Below, piece after piece: positions 25,996 to 33,974 of a stretch of 64,000 nucleotides of DNA (its first letter is position 1; every line of letters starts with the position of its first letter). The notes under the pieces are model-generated. The model was not told the DNA's origin and searched no databases. It was given only the letters and a program-made list of their open reading frames with translations. The translations under genes and the position numbers were made by a program. The stretch comes from an uncultured Bacteroidota bacterium. Lineage in GTDB: Bacteria; Bacteroidota; Bacteroidia; Bacteroidales; P3. Location of the stretch: positions 62,001-126,000 of the forward strand of contig CADAQX010000006.1 of assembly GCA_902790215.1 (NCBI GenBank), read 5' to 3'.

Positions 25996-26038
25996 ACCAA
26001 ACTAAATTAACGCATTAACACATTCCCACATTAACGCA

Positions 26039-26983
26039 TTACTCCGTGGGCAGCTCCTTAAAGCCCTTGCCCATAATCTCGGCGCTGTCGATGACGTTGA
26101 CAAAAGCCGACGGGTCGAGGTTGCGCAGGTTGGCACGCAGTTTCACAAAGTCGGCACGCTCCATGGTGACATAGATCATCTTGCGCTCGGTGCCGTTGTA
26201 GAGGCCCTCGCCGGTGATGCAGGTGCCGCCGCGGTGCATGTCGTGGAGGATATAGTTCTTGACCTCCTCCATCTTGTCGGTGACGATGAGAGCGGTTTTG
26301 TAGCTCTTGATACCATCGACCACGAGGTCGATGACCTTGCTCTCGATGAAGATGATAATGATGGAGTAGATGGGCAGACGGATGTCGCCGAAGGCGATGA
26401 AGGTAGTCAGCGTGATGCAGCTATCGACAATCAGCACAAGGGTGCCAAGCGAAATCTTGGTGTATTTGTGCAGAATCATGGAGATGATGTCGCTGCCGCC
26501 GCTGGTGGCGCCGGAGCGGAATATCAAGCCGATGGCCACACCATAGATGAGGCCGGCCACAACCGTGTTGAGAAAATAGTCGGGCACAAACCAGCCGCCA
26601 TGATTGGGTATTTCAACCATACTCAGGCCTTCTATCGGGCTGGCCACGATGGCACCGTCGTGGATGACGGGATTATAGCCCCAGATGGATTCCAGCAAAA
26701 AGGTGAAAAGGAATATCAATATTGTGGAAACCACCGTCTTGACACCAAACTTGGGACCTAAGATAATCGTACCGATAATCAGCAGGGGGACATCCATGCA
26801 GATAGCATAGAATGCAATCTTCCAAGGCCAAAGGGTATTCAGCACGTTGGAGAGACCGTAGGTGCCGCCAGGAGCCATGAGGTAGGGGTTAACAAACATC
26901 ACATCGCCCACAGCGAAGAGGGCACTGCCCACTATCAAAAGGATGTAGGCAAAAACTTCTTGCTTAAAGTTCTTCTTTTCCAT
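26039..26983 (-). CDS. YitT family membrane protein (DUF161/DUF2179)
   Basis: 314 residues. About five or six transmembrane helices in the N-terminal two thirds ('FAYILLIVGSALFAVGDVMFVNPYLMAPGG', 'VAGLIYGVAIGLIFRSGATSGGSDIISMIL', with the family's GATSGGSDI motif near residues 155-163) are followed by a soluble DUF2179 domain ('ALIVTDKMEEVKNYILHDMHRGGTCITGEGLYNGTERKMIYVTMERADFVKLRANLRNLDPSAFVNVIDSAEIMGKGF'). The family is widespread; its transported substrate is unknown. A -7 element (TAACTTTG, 27054-27061) lies upstream. Confidence 0.9.
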   Translation of the reverse strand: MEKKNFKQEVFAYILLIVGSALFAVGDVMFVNPYLMAPGGTYGLSNVLNTLWPWKIAFYAICMDVPLLIIGTIILGPKFGVKTVVSTILIFLFTFLLESIWGYNPVIHDGAIVASPIEGLSMVEIPNHGGWFVPDYFLNTVVAGLIYGVAIGLIFRSGATSGGSDIISMILHKYTKISLGTLVLIVDSCITLTTFIAFGDIRLPIYSIIIIFIESKVIDLVVDGIKSYKTALIVTDKMEEVKNYILHDMHRGGTCITGEGLYNGTERKMIYVTMERADFVKLRANLRNLDPSAFVNVIDSAEIMGKGFKELPTE

Positions 26984-27122
26984 TTATTGTGTCGCTTTTT
27001 ATATTGTTGTATTATTGCATATTGTACCATTCCGCCCCAAAGCGGACAAAATGCAAAGTTACGAAAGATATTCGGTATAATGACTTTTTGTGCAAAAATA
27101 CCCCTCACGCAGGCTCTGTCGC

Positions 27123-28043
27123 CTATGCATCCTCTTTAGGTTTCTGCATCTTTGCTTTTAATTCTTCCATCTTACTCTCCAACTTCTTGCGAGTCGATTC
27201 CTTGGGATTATAGGTGAGGCCTGTCTCAAAGTCTTTCATTGCAAGTTCATAATCACCATCATGTCCCCTTTCCATATAGACTTTACCTCTGTTAAAATAA
27301 TATTTTGCACTTTTCGGATTTAAATCTATTGCCTTGCAAAAATTACTTACGGCCTTATCATAATCACTTTTTTTACGGTAATACAAAGAACCAAGGTTAT
27401 TATATGCTTCAGCAAAATTCGGATTTTTACTTATTGAACGTTCATACATTTTTATGGCCCTATCTGGGTCTTCATCATGTAATTGTCGAGCCCATGCGAA
27501 CAAGGCAATTGCAATTGCCTTATTTTCCGCTTCTTGAGCGATCTTAGCAGATCTGTCAATCTGGCCTTTCATTTTTTCTAAAGACTCATTGTAATCTCCG
27601 AGTTCTTTTTTATATCTGTCTAAATCTTGATTGGATTGCCTTATCTTCCCTTCATGGCCCTCCATATCTTTGGTGATGTCAGCAATTTTCTCATCTACAA
27701 TTGCTATTTTGCCATCCAATTCTCTCTTGTAACTTTCGTTTGTCATATACGGAAATAGTGCACCCAACAAACCGACCAAAAGAGTTATCAGCACACCAAA
27801 CAGCCCTATTATCCAGTTTACATGGGTGGTATAGTCGTCGAACATCTTCTCTGCCTCTGTTTGTGCTATCCTCTCCATCTGGTTACTCTTGGATGCAGCA
27901 GATACCAGCGAGTCGAATTGCTCCTGCGTGAGGGTTACTGTCGGGCGGGACGTGTCGGTGGCGGGGACTTTGCTGTCCGGACGGGCGAAGACACCAAAAC
28001 CGTAAAGCAAAGCAACTATCAATAGTACAATACCTTTTCTCAT
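27123..28043 (-). CDS. membrane-anchored TPR protein with coiled coil
   Basis: 306 residues. A signal-like N-terminus (to 'GFGVFA') is followed by one strong transmembrane helix (about 76-98, 'WIIGLFGVLITLLVGLLGALFPY'), a coiled coil of about 70 residues (103-175, rich in K, E, D and Q) and two or three TPR repeats in the C-terminal 100 residues ('AIKMYERSISKNPNFAEAYNNLGSLYYRKKSDYDKAVSNFCKAIDLNPKSAKYYFNRGKVYMERG'). It is likely a scaffold with the TPRs exposed to one compartment. It is monocistronic, with a -7 element TATCTTTG at 28066-28073. Confidence 0.7.
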   Translation of the reverse strand: MRKGIVLLIVALLYGFGVFARPDSKVPATDTSRPTVTLTQEQFDSLVSAASKSNQMERIAQTEAEKMFDDYTTHVNWIIGLFGVLITLLVGLLGALFPYMTNESYKRELDGKIAIVDEKIADITKDMEGHEGKIRQSNQDLDRYKKELGDYNESLEKMKGQIDRSAKIAQEAENKAIAIALFAWARQLHDEDPDRAIKMYERSISKNPNFAEAYNNLGSLYYRKKSDYDKAVSNFCKAIDLNPKSAKYYFNRGKVYMERGHDGDYELAMKDFETGLTYNPKESTRKKLESKMEELKAKMQKPKEDA

Positions 28044-28143
28044 AATCGGTGGTTATTTATCTTTGCAAAGATACTACTTTTTTTCGATTAATGCGGCTTT
28101 TTGCAGATGGATGACTGGTTTGCAGGGGCTGTGGGCGTTGCGG

Positions 28144-28199
28144 TGCTACAGTGCTACAGTTGGGGGTCAGGGGTGCGGGGGAACTGTAGCACTGTAGCA
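28144..28199. repeat. 18-bp perfect inverted repeat built from direct repeats
   Basis: TGCTACAGTGCTACAGTT (28144-28161) and its exact complement (28182-28199) are separated by a 20-nt G-rich spacer. Each arm is itself a direct duplication of GCTACAGT. It lies in the gap 28044-28458, which also holds the 11-bp arrays and the ECF promoter. Confidence 0.75.
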
Positions 28200-28302
28200 A
28201 CTGTGGCGCGGGGCTTAGGATGAGGGGTTGGGGCTTTCGGGCTTCGCTGTTTTTTCATCGGCACTGCGGCATCGGCTTTGCGTTTTTGTTGCCCCAGTGT
28301 GG

Positions 28303-28392
28303 GTTCGCTGTAGCTTCGCTTTAGGTTCGCTCTAGGTTCGCTTCAGGAGACGAATTTTGAACGACCCTTCAACGACCCTTCAACGACTCCTC
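28303..28392. repeat. two adjacent 11-bp tandem arrays
   Basis: First array: GTTCGCTGTAG, CTTCGCTTTAG, GTTCGCTCTAG, GTTCGCTTCAG (28303-28346, four units). Second array: AACGACCCTTC twice then AACGACTCCTC (28360-28392, three units). Both have an exact 11-bp period, about one helical turn, and sit 40-125 bp upstream of the ECF promoter. Confidence 0.75.
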
Positions 28393-28428
28393 AAGGTCGG
28401 AGTTTTTGAAAAAATATTTTCGGGGCGG

Positions 28429-28462
28429 TGTAGTTTTTTGGCGAGTTGTTGCGTTATTATGG
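28429..28462 (+). promoter_or_regulatory. ECF-type promoter overlapping the sigma gene start
   Basis: TGTAGTTTTTT (28429-28439), 12 nt, CGTTATTATGG (28452-28462). An element with identical conserved blocks and spacing stands at 30526-30559. The -10-like block includes the annotated ATG at 28459, so the message would be leaderless or translation would start slightly downstream, for instance at GTG 28465. Confidence 0.65.
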
Positions 28463-28932
28463 ACGTGAGAACAAAAGATCCATTTGAAGAACTACTCCAC
28501 CGCTACCGTGGGCTGCTGTTTACCCTCTGTAGCCACTTTCGCCACAGGGGGTTGGACTCCGATGACTTGATACAGGAGGCAACCATCGCTTTGTGGCGGG
28601 CTCGGGAACGGCTGCTGGCCCTGAGCGGGGCTCCCCAAGCGGCATTGACCTGGAAGATTGCCCGCAACGCGGTGATTGACACCCTGCGGCGCATCGAGGA
28701 CAACGAGGCTCTGCCGGAGAGCTACGACCAGAGAGAGGAGGATCGCTCTTTGGTGGAAGAACTCCACGAGGTGATAGCCCAACTCAATGAACCCGACCGC
28801 ACAATCGTGAAGATGAAACTGGAGGGTTACTCGTACAAGGAGATTGCCCAAGAGTTGGAGATGACAGAAAAGAATGTGAGTGTGAGACTGGTGCGAGTGA
28901 AAGAAATATTAAGAAAAGAAATGACAAAATAA
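28459..28932 (+). CDS. ECF-type RNA polymerase sigma factor
   Basis: 157 residues from ATG 28459; 34 extra in-frame residues upstream lie across the promoter. Region 2 is 'FEELLHRYRGLLFTLCSHFRHRGLDSDDLIQEATIALWRARERL'. Region 4 is 'LNEPDRTIVKMKLEGYSYKEIAQELEMTEKNVSVRLVRVKEILRKEM', a canonical helix-turn-helix. It begins a run of five same-strand genes: a membrane protein (8-nt gap), two lipoproteins, and a third lipoprotein behind its own copy of the same promoter. Positive autoregulation is inferred. The exact start is uncertain because the promoter overlaps it. Confidence 0.88.
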   Translation: MDVRTKDPFEELLHRYRGLLFTLCSHFRHRGLDSDDLIQEATIALWRARERLLALSGAPQAALTWKIARNAVIDTLRRIEDNEALPESYDQREEDRSLVEELHEVIAQLNEPDRTIVKMKLEGYSYKEIAQELEMTEKNVSVRLVRVKEILRKEMTK

Positions 28933-28940
28933 ATAATATT

Positions 28941-29222
28941 ATGGACGAGAAACGCTTTGAAGAAATATGGGAGATGGCGGAGGCTGAGCATTACAGTCAC
29001 CGACTGGCAGCCGAATACCCCGCCTGGCGGACAAGACGCAACCGTGTGGCAGGCTTGGCGCTGCTGACATTGATGGCTGCGGGTGTGGGTCTGCCTTTGC
29101 TGCGGAACAGCTCACTGCCGGCCGCACAGCACGAGGGCTACACCGCCGCAGTCAGCAACCGCACTGACATCACCGACCAATACTGGGTCAACATGGCTGA
29201 CGAACTGCTAATGAGTGTTTGA
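28941..29222 (+). CDS. short single-pass membrane protein, possible anti-sigma factor
   Basis: 93 residues. A charged N-terminal region of about 33 residues ('MDEKRFEEIWEMAEAEHYSHRLAAEYPAWRTRRNR') precedes one transmembrane helix (about 34-53) and a periplasmic tail of about 40 residues. Position directly after a sigma gene and topology suggest an anti-sigma role, but the cytoplasmic part is short and no zinc motif is present. I do not recognise a family. Confidence 0.6.
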   Translation: MDEKRFEEIWEMAEAEHYSHRLAAEYPAWRTRRNRVAGLALLTLMAAGVGLPLLRNSSLPAAQHEGYTAAVSNRTDITDQYWVNMADELLMSV

Positions 29223-29242
29223 AAGAAAGGGGGAATAAGGTT

Positions 29243-29677
29243 ATGAAGAAAATAATATGGATTATGCTGCTGCCGCTGGTCATGCTGACAGGCTGCTCCC
29301 AAGAGAAGAAGGAGATGAATGTCAGCGCGCTGTACCAACACTATGCCGAACGAGAGAATTTGTCGGTGGCACAGGTGAGCGGGTTTGAACTCAACGACTC
29401 GGTGTGCGTGGATGTGGTACTGATGCAGGCCGACAACGAGGAGGCCTGGCAGCAGTTGAAAGAGGAATTCAACATCCGCGGCGACGAGGGTACGGTGAGC
29501 TGGCTTGGCGAATCGGAGAACCCCGCCATCCGCACACAATGGAACGGCACTCCTGTGATGAGAGTGATAGCATCCCTCTACAAACACACCATAGGCATCT
29601 ACCGCATCGACAACGAGACGCAGTACGACGCCATTGTGGAGTACCAGCTTGAGAAAACAAAAAAAGGAACAAAATAA
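29243..29677 (+). CDS. small lipoprotein of the ECF operon
   Basis: 144 residues from ATG 29243, chosen because it starts a clean signal peptide with lipobox (LVMLTGC, Cys near residue 18). The mature part is acidic and of no family I recognise ('VSALYQHYAERENLSVAQVSGFELNDSVCVDVVLMQADNEEAWQQLKEEFNI'). It is separated by 20 nt from the preceding gene and 11 nt from the next. It is probably an envelope component or signal receptor of the sigma system. Confidence 0.65.
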   Translation: MKKIIWIMLLPLVMLTGCSQEKKEMNVSALYQHYAERENLSVAQVSGFELNDSVCVDVVLMQADNEEAWQQLKEEFNIRGDEGTVSWLGESENPAIRTQWNGTPVMRVIASLYKHTIGIYRIDNETQYDAIVEYQLEKTKKGTK

Positions 29678-29688
29678 ATATAAAACAG

Positions 29689-30510
29689 ATGAAAAGAACA
29701 TCGAAACTTATCATGTTGCTGACTGCGCTGGCCTTTTTCTCCGCAGCCTGCGAGAAACCCGAAACGCCCAATGGCGGCAGCAGCGACAATAACGACCCGA
29801 GAGAGCGTGTCATCGTTTACTCTGTTGGCAAGAACGAGAACCGCCAGACGTTGAATAACGATGCCGAATGGGATGCCATGCTGGATAAGTTGTGCAACCA
29901 GGCGCAGGACGGCAGCGAGGTGGTATTCTTCAATATGAGCCAGACAACCTATCTGCAAAGCAAAGGCAAGGGCAACGGAAATTCGACGTCGAACAGAACC
30001 ATCAACACCACCAGCCGCGAGGAGATGAAGAAATGGATGAAGGATATGGAGAAGCAGGGTCTCACCGTGAGGGTGACCTACAATGACAGCACCCGAACCT
30101 GGCACGGCGAAGCCTATGCCACAGCCCCGACCACCGACACCGACGACAATCTTATCGGCACATGGCGCTTCAACTGCATGGTGGTGACACAGACCGACGG
30201 GAACGACCATCTGCTGAGCAGCGACCTCTTTGCCCCCGAAGAAGGCAGCACGATGTACTATACGTTCTATAACAACGGCACGCTAACCATTACCATTGTC
30301 AACAGCATAGACAGCGTCTCGGACTCCGGCACCTGGACCCTTTCGGACAACGGAGAACTCTGCTCCGAGATGATGCCTAACGGCGTTAACTGGAATGTCA
30401 ACTGGATTACATCAAACACCATGATTCTTTCGCGCAGCGACCTTGGCACCGAAGAAGGCAACTACTTCTATCAGCTGCAGTTCGACGCCATAACCTCTGA
30501 AAAAAAATAA
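29689..30510 (+). CDS. lipoprotein with a lipocalin-like C-terminal half
   Basis: 273 residues. Lipobox LAFFSAAC (Cys near residue 21), then a Gly/Ser/Asn-rich linker. The N-terminal half includes 'ENRQTLNNDAEWDAMLDKLCNQAQDGSEVVFFNM'. The C-terminal half, 'LIGTWRFNCMVV ... YYTFYNNGTLTITIVNSIDSVSDSGTWTLSDNGELCSEM', has the 'GTW....F...G.....G.W.L..N.L' pattern of Bacteroidota lipocalin-like domains. It is co-transcribed with the sigma gene. Its function is unknown. Confidence 0.65.
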   Translation: MKRTSKLIMLLTALAFFSAACEKPETPNGGSSDNNDPRERVIVYSVGKNENRQTLNNDAEWDAMLDKLCNQAQDGSEVVFFNMSQTTYLQSKGKGNGNSTSNRTINTTSREEMKKWMKDMEKQGLTVRVTYNDSTRTWHGEAYATAPTTDTDDNLIGTWRFNCMVVTQTDGNDHLLSSDLFAPEEGSTMYYTFYNNGTLTITIVNSIDSVSDSGTWTLSDNGELCSEMMPNGVNWNVNWITSNTMILSRSDLGTEEGNYFYQLQFDAITSEKK

Positions 30511-30525
30511 AAAAAATTGTGTGCC

Positions 30526-30559
30526 TGTAGTTTTTTCCCGACTTACTACGTTCTTATGG
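30526..30559 (+). promoter_or_regulatory. second ECF-type promoter, upstream of the third lipoprotein
   Basis: TGTAGTTTTTT (30526-30536), 12 nt, CGTTCTTATGG (30549-30559). The blocks differ at one position from the promoter at 28429. It leaves a leader of about 70 nt before ATG 30633 and is probably read by the sigma factor of this locus. Confidence 0.7.
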
Positions 30560-30632
30560 TCGAGTTAAACAAACAAATCAAACAACAAGTAAAGTAAAAA
30601 AATTAATCAATCATTTTAAAATTACAACAACA

Positions 30633-31217
30633 ATGAAAAAAAGAATCTTTATCGCCACCGCCGTTGCCCTGATGCTCGGCATGACCGCCTGCCAGAAAGA
30701 AGTGATCACCCCCAACAATCCTTCTGTTCCCGGTACCCCCGATGTGCACACCACTATGGTGAAGTCCACCGCTGACCTTATCGGCACTGACTGGACGGCC
30801 AACCTCAACCTCACCGACCTGCTCTATGCAATGACTGGCATGAACCTCAGCGACTTTGGCTGCGACACCGTTATCGGATTCGACTCCGCTCTGGTTTTCC
30901 ACATTGATTTCGACTCCACCTATGCCCACATCACCTTCAGCGAGAACATGAATATCACCAATGTTACCGAAATCGCCGGAGAATACACTATCGAACAGAT
31001 TGAGCAGATGGACCTCGCCTACACTTACAACAGCACCACCCACACCGGCACCCTGACTGCCGTGGGAGTTGACGAGAACAATGTGCCCATCAACTATCAG
31101 ATTGCCTTCACCTACAGCGAGACTGACGACACCATCACCATCAATCTCCTGTTCGCTAACGCCGAAGATGAGGACACCACCATCAGTTTCCCTCTGGTGT
31201 TCCACCGCGATATCTAA
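30633..31217 (+). CDS. lipoprotein under a second ECF promoter
   Basis: 194 residues with lipobox LMLGMTAC (Cys near residue 20). The mature part begins 'STADLIGTDWTANLNLTDLLYAMTGMNLSDFGCDTVIGFDSALVFHIDFDSTYAHITF' and has a beta-rich, lipocalin-like pattern. It is separated from the preceding gene by 122 nt containing the second ECF promoter and is followed by an intrinsic terminator. Having its own promoter suggests it is the major output of the regulon. No named family is recognised. Confidence 0.65.
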   Translation: MKKRIFIATAVALMLGMTACQKEVITPNNPSVPGTPDVHTTMVKSTADLIGTDWTANLNLTDLLYAMTGMNLSDFGCDTVIGFDSALVFHIDFDSTYAHITFSENMNITNVTEIAGEYTIEQIEQMDLAYTYNSTTHTGTLTAVGVDENNVPINYQIAFTYSETDDTITINLLFANAEDEDTTISFPLVFHRDI

Positions 31218-31267
31218 ACACTAAGAGAGAAAAATTAGTAGTTTAGAACTGAGAATTGATTTCTACT

Positions 31268-31320
31268 GCGACTGTCACAGGAACGAGAGTTTGTTCACTG
31301 TGGCAGTTGCGCTTTTTATT
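31268..31320 (+). terminator. intrinsic terminator of the ECF lipoprotein operon
   Basis: GCGACTGTCACAG (31268-31280) pairs with CTGTGGCAGTTGC (31298-31310) with two G-U pairs, followed by GCTTTTTATT. Confidence 0.7.
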
Positions 31321-31357
31321 GTCGCCATAGTAGGCAGTTAGTGCCCGGAATCGAGAA

Positions 31358-31392
31358 TTTGGTTCCTGGTATTGTTTTTTTGCGTATCTTTG
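31358..31392 (+). promoter_or_regulatory. promoter of the UvrA-like gene
   Basis: TATCTTTG (31385-31392) is a perfect -7 element 34 nt before the ATG. TTTG at 31358-31361 is 23 nt upstream, longer than usual. Confidence 0.45.
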
Positions 31393-31426
31393 CACATTGT
31401 TAACACCCTACTAAGAGCACCTGAAC

Positions 31427-33745
31427 ATGAACAATATCACCATTGTCGGAGCCACTGAGAACAACCTGAAGGATGTCTCGCTCGAGATTCCAAAGGGAAA
31501 GATTACCGTCTTCACAGGAGTGTCGGGGTCGGGGAAATCGTCGCTGTGTCTCGACACCATTGCAGCCGAGAGCCGACGGGAACTGAACGAGACATTCCCG
31601 AGCTTTGTGCAGCAGTATCTGCCCAAGTATGGCCGCCCCCATGTGGAGCGTATCGAGAACATGCCTGTGACCATCGTCATCGACCAGAAGAAGCCTGCTA
31701 ATAACAGCCGCTCGACAGTGGGGACATACACGGACATCTACGCCCTGCTGCGGCTGCTGTTCTCACGCATCGGCGAGCCGTTTGTAGGGTACAGCGACAC
31801 CTTCTCGTTCAACCACCCCTCGGGCATGTGCCCCCGATGCAGCGGGTTGGGCGTGGTGACCGATTTGGACATCCACAAGCTGGTGGATTTCGACAAATGC
31901 CTGAACGACGAGGATGTGATTCACTTCCCCACCTTCACCACCGGCGCGTGGCGGTGGAAGCGCTATGCCTACAGCGGACTGTTTGACTTGAACAAGAAGA
32001 TTAAGGACTACACCCCTGACGAGCTGAACCTGCTGCTCTACTCCCCCCAGGTCAGGCTGAAGAATCCCCCCAGCAACTGGCCCAAGTCGGCGAAGTTCGA
32101 GGGATTGTACCCACGCATGTACCGCAGCATTATCACCACCAAGGAGGGCAAGCGGCAGCAGAAAGTGCTGGATGGGATGACCTGCACCACAGAGTGCCCC
32201 GAATGTCACGGCACACGGCTGAACGAGCGGGTGCGCAGCTGCCGCATCAGGGGCAAGAATTTGGCCGATGTGGTGGCGATGCCCATCACCGAGGCGCTGG
32301 CTTTTGTCGATACCATTGACCACCCTCTGGCCACCGACCTGAGAGGGGAGCTGCACAAACGACTGCAGGCTCTTTGCGACATCGGGCTGGGGTATCTGTC
32401 GCTGAGCAGGGGCACGGGTACGCTGAGCGGCGGCGAGGCGCAGCGCATCAAGATAGCCAAGTATATCAATTCACCCTTGACAGATATGGCATACGTGCTG
32501 GACGAGCCCAGCGTGGGATTGCATCCGCAGGACATCAGCCGCCTGAAGACATCGTTGCGCCACCTGAGAGACCACGGAAACACGGTGCTGATAGTAGAGC
32601 ACCACCGCGAGATTATCGCAATGGCAGACCACCTGGTCGATATGGGACCGGGAGCCGGAGACCACGGCGGCAAGATAACCTTTGAAGGCGGATACGACGG
32701 CTTGCTGGCCTCGGACACGGTGACTGGCCGCATGCTACGCGACCGCACGCCTCTGAAACAGAACTACCGCAAACCTTCGGGATGGTACCACATAAAGGAT
32801 GCCGCCCTACACAATCTGAAACACATAGATGTGGAGATACCCAAAGGGGTGATTACAGTCATTGCCGGTGTGGCGGGGTCGGGCAAGAGTTCGCTGATGG
32901 AGTTTTTCATGCAGCAGGAGAGCACCCCGTTGGTGTTTATCGGGCAGAAGGACATCGGAATCAACCTGCGCAGCACGCCTGCCACCTATCTTGACATCTC
33001 CGATACCATCAGGCGGCTGTTTGCCAGAGAGGGGCTTGTGGATGGGCAGCACCCTGCCCACACCAGCGTCCAGCTGTTTTCGTTCAACAGCAAAGGTGCC
33101 TGTCCCGCCTGCGGCGGAAAAGGAGTCATTGTGTCGGATATGGCCTTTATGGAGAGCATCGAGACCGTGTGCGAGGAGTGTCACGGCAGCCGATACAACC
33201 ACGAGGCGCTGCAGTACCGCTATCGCGGTAAGACCATTGCAGAGGTGATGGACCTGACTGTAGAGGAGGCAATCGAGTTCTTTTGCGGAATGGCGTTCTT
33301 GCCTCAGCTGCAGATGCTGGAGAAGGTGGGCTTAGGGTATCTGCACCTGAACCAGAGCATGAGCACGCTGAGCGGCGGCGAACTGCAAAGGGTGAAACTG
33401 GCCGACAGGCTCTACAGCACCGCCATCCACCTGTCAACCACAGAGACACAGCTGTCGGGCGGGCACACCTATATCATCGACGAGCCTACTGACGGGCTGC
33501 ATCTGGACGACGTAAGACGTTTGCTGGAGTTGTTTGACGAAATGGTTGATGCCGGCAACACCTTGATATTGATAGAGCACAGTCTTGACGTGATGAAACG
33601 TGCCGACTATTTGATAGAGCTGGGCCCTGGAGGCGGAGACAACGGCGGACAGCTGCTATTCTGCGGCACACCAGACGCTGTGCTTCACGCACCGCATTCT
33701 GTCACCGCACAGTACCTAAAAGCCTCGCTCCCTTTCGATCGCTAA
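31427..33745 (+). CDS. class II UvrA-like ABC ATPase lacking the UvrB-binding domain
   Basis: 772 residues versus about 940 for UvrA. It has two ABC modules: Walker A 'GVSGSGKSS' (31-39) with 'LSGGEAQRIKIA' (about 334), and 'GVAGSGKSS' (about 483) with 'LSGGELQRVKLA' (about 648). Zinc modules are 'CPRC' (135) and C-x2-C-x19-C-x2-C (about 560-584). Only about 95 residues separate the first Walker A from 'CPRC', against about 215 in E. coli UvrA, so the UvrB-binding insertion is absent. Such UvrA2-type proteins act outside classical excision repair, for example in tolerance to DNA-binding compounds. It is monocistronic. Confidence 0.88.
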   Translation: MNNITIVGATENNLKDVSLEIPKGKITVFTGVSGSGKSSLCLDTIAAESRRELNETFPSFVQQYLPKYGRPHVERIENMPVTIVIDQKKPANNSRSTVGTYTDIYALLRLLFSRIGEPFVGYSDTFSFNHPSGMCPRCSGLGVVTDLDIHKLVDFDKCLNDEDVIHFPTFTTGAWRWKRYAYSGLFDLNKKIKDYTPDELNLLLYSPQVRLKNPPSNWPKSAKFEGLYPRMYRSIITTKEGKRQQKVLDGMTCTTECPECHGTRLNERVRSCRIRGKNLADVVAMPITEALAFVDTIDHPLATDLRGELHKRLQALCDIGLGYLSLSRGTGTLSGGEAQRIKIAKYINSPLTDMAYVLDEPSVGLHPQDISRLKTSLRHLRDHGNTVLIVEHHREIIAMADHLVDMGPGAGDHGGKITFEGGYDGLLASDTVTGRMLRDRTPLKQNYRKPSGWYHIKDAALHNLKHIDVEIPKGVITVIAGVAGSGKSSLMEFFMQQESTPLVFIGQKDIGINLRSTPATYLDISDTIRRLFAREGLVDGQHPAHTSVQLFSFNSKGACPACGGKGVIVSDMAFMESIETVCEECHGSRYNHEALQYRYRGKTIAEVMDLTVEEAIEFFCGMAFLPQLQMLEKVGLGYLHLNQSMSTLSGGELQRVKLADRLYSTAIHLSTTETQLSGGHTYIIDEPTDGLHLDDVRRLLELFDEMVDAGNTLILIEHSLDVMKRADYLIELGPGGGDNGGQLLFCGTPDAVLHAPHSVTAQYLKASLPFDR

Positions 33746-33767
33746 AAGATTCACCCATCTTTGAAAT

Positions 33768-33807
33768 AAAAGAATCCATGAGGAGATGACTCTTCATGGA
33801 TTCTTTT
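33768..33807. terminator. bidirectional terminator between the UvrA-like gene and tRNA-Gly
   Basis: AAAAGAATCCATGA (33768-33781) and TCATGGATTCTTTT (33794-33807) form a perfect 14-bp stem with a 12-nt loop. The A/T ends give a U-run on both strands, serving the plus-strand UvrA-like gene and the minus-strand tRNA. Confidence 0.8.
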
Positions 33808-33813
33808 CCTTTG

Positions 33814-33886
33814 AGCGACAGACGGGGTTCGAACCCGCGACCTGCGGCTTGGGAAGCCGCCGCTCTGCCAACTGAGCTACTGTCGC
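33814..33886 (-). tRNA. tRNA-Gly (anticodon CCC)
   Basis: 73 nt. Acceptor stem GCGACAG/CTGTCGC, D arm GCTC-AGTTGGCA-GAGC, anticodon arm GCGGC-TTCCCAA-GCCGC (anticodon CCC reading GGG), variable loop AGGTC, T arm GCGGG-TTCGAAC-CCCGT, discriminator U. No CCA is encoded. A further hairpin (GGGTGTCTG/CAGACACCC, 33891-33927) lies between it and pnp. Confidence 0.95.
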
Positions 33887-33974
33887 ATCTGGGTGTCTGG
33901 TGGCCGCTGTTTTGCCAACAGACACCCCTATAACTTGCCTTTTATTTTTTTATTGTACCAAAGGCAGATTTTTT

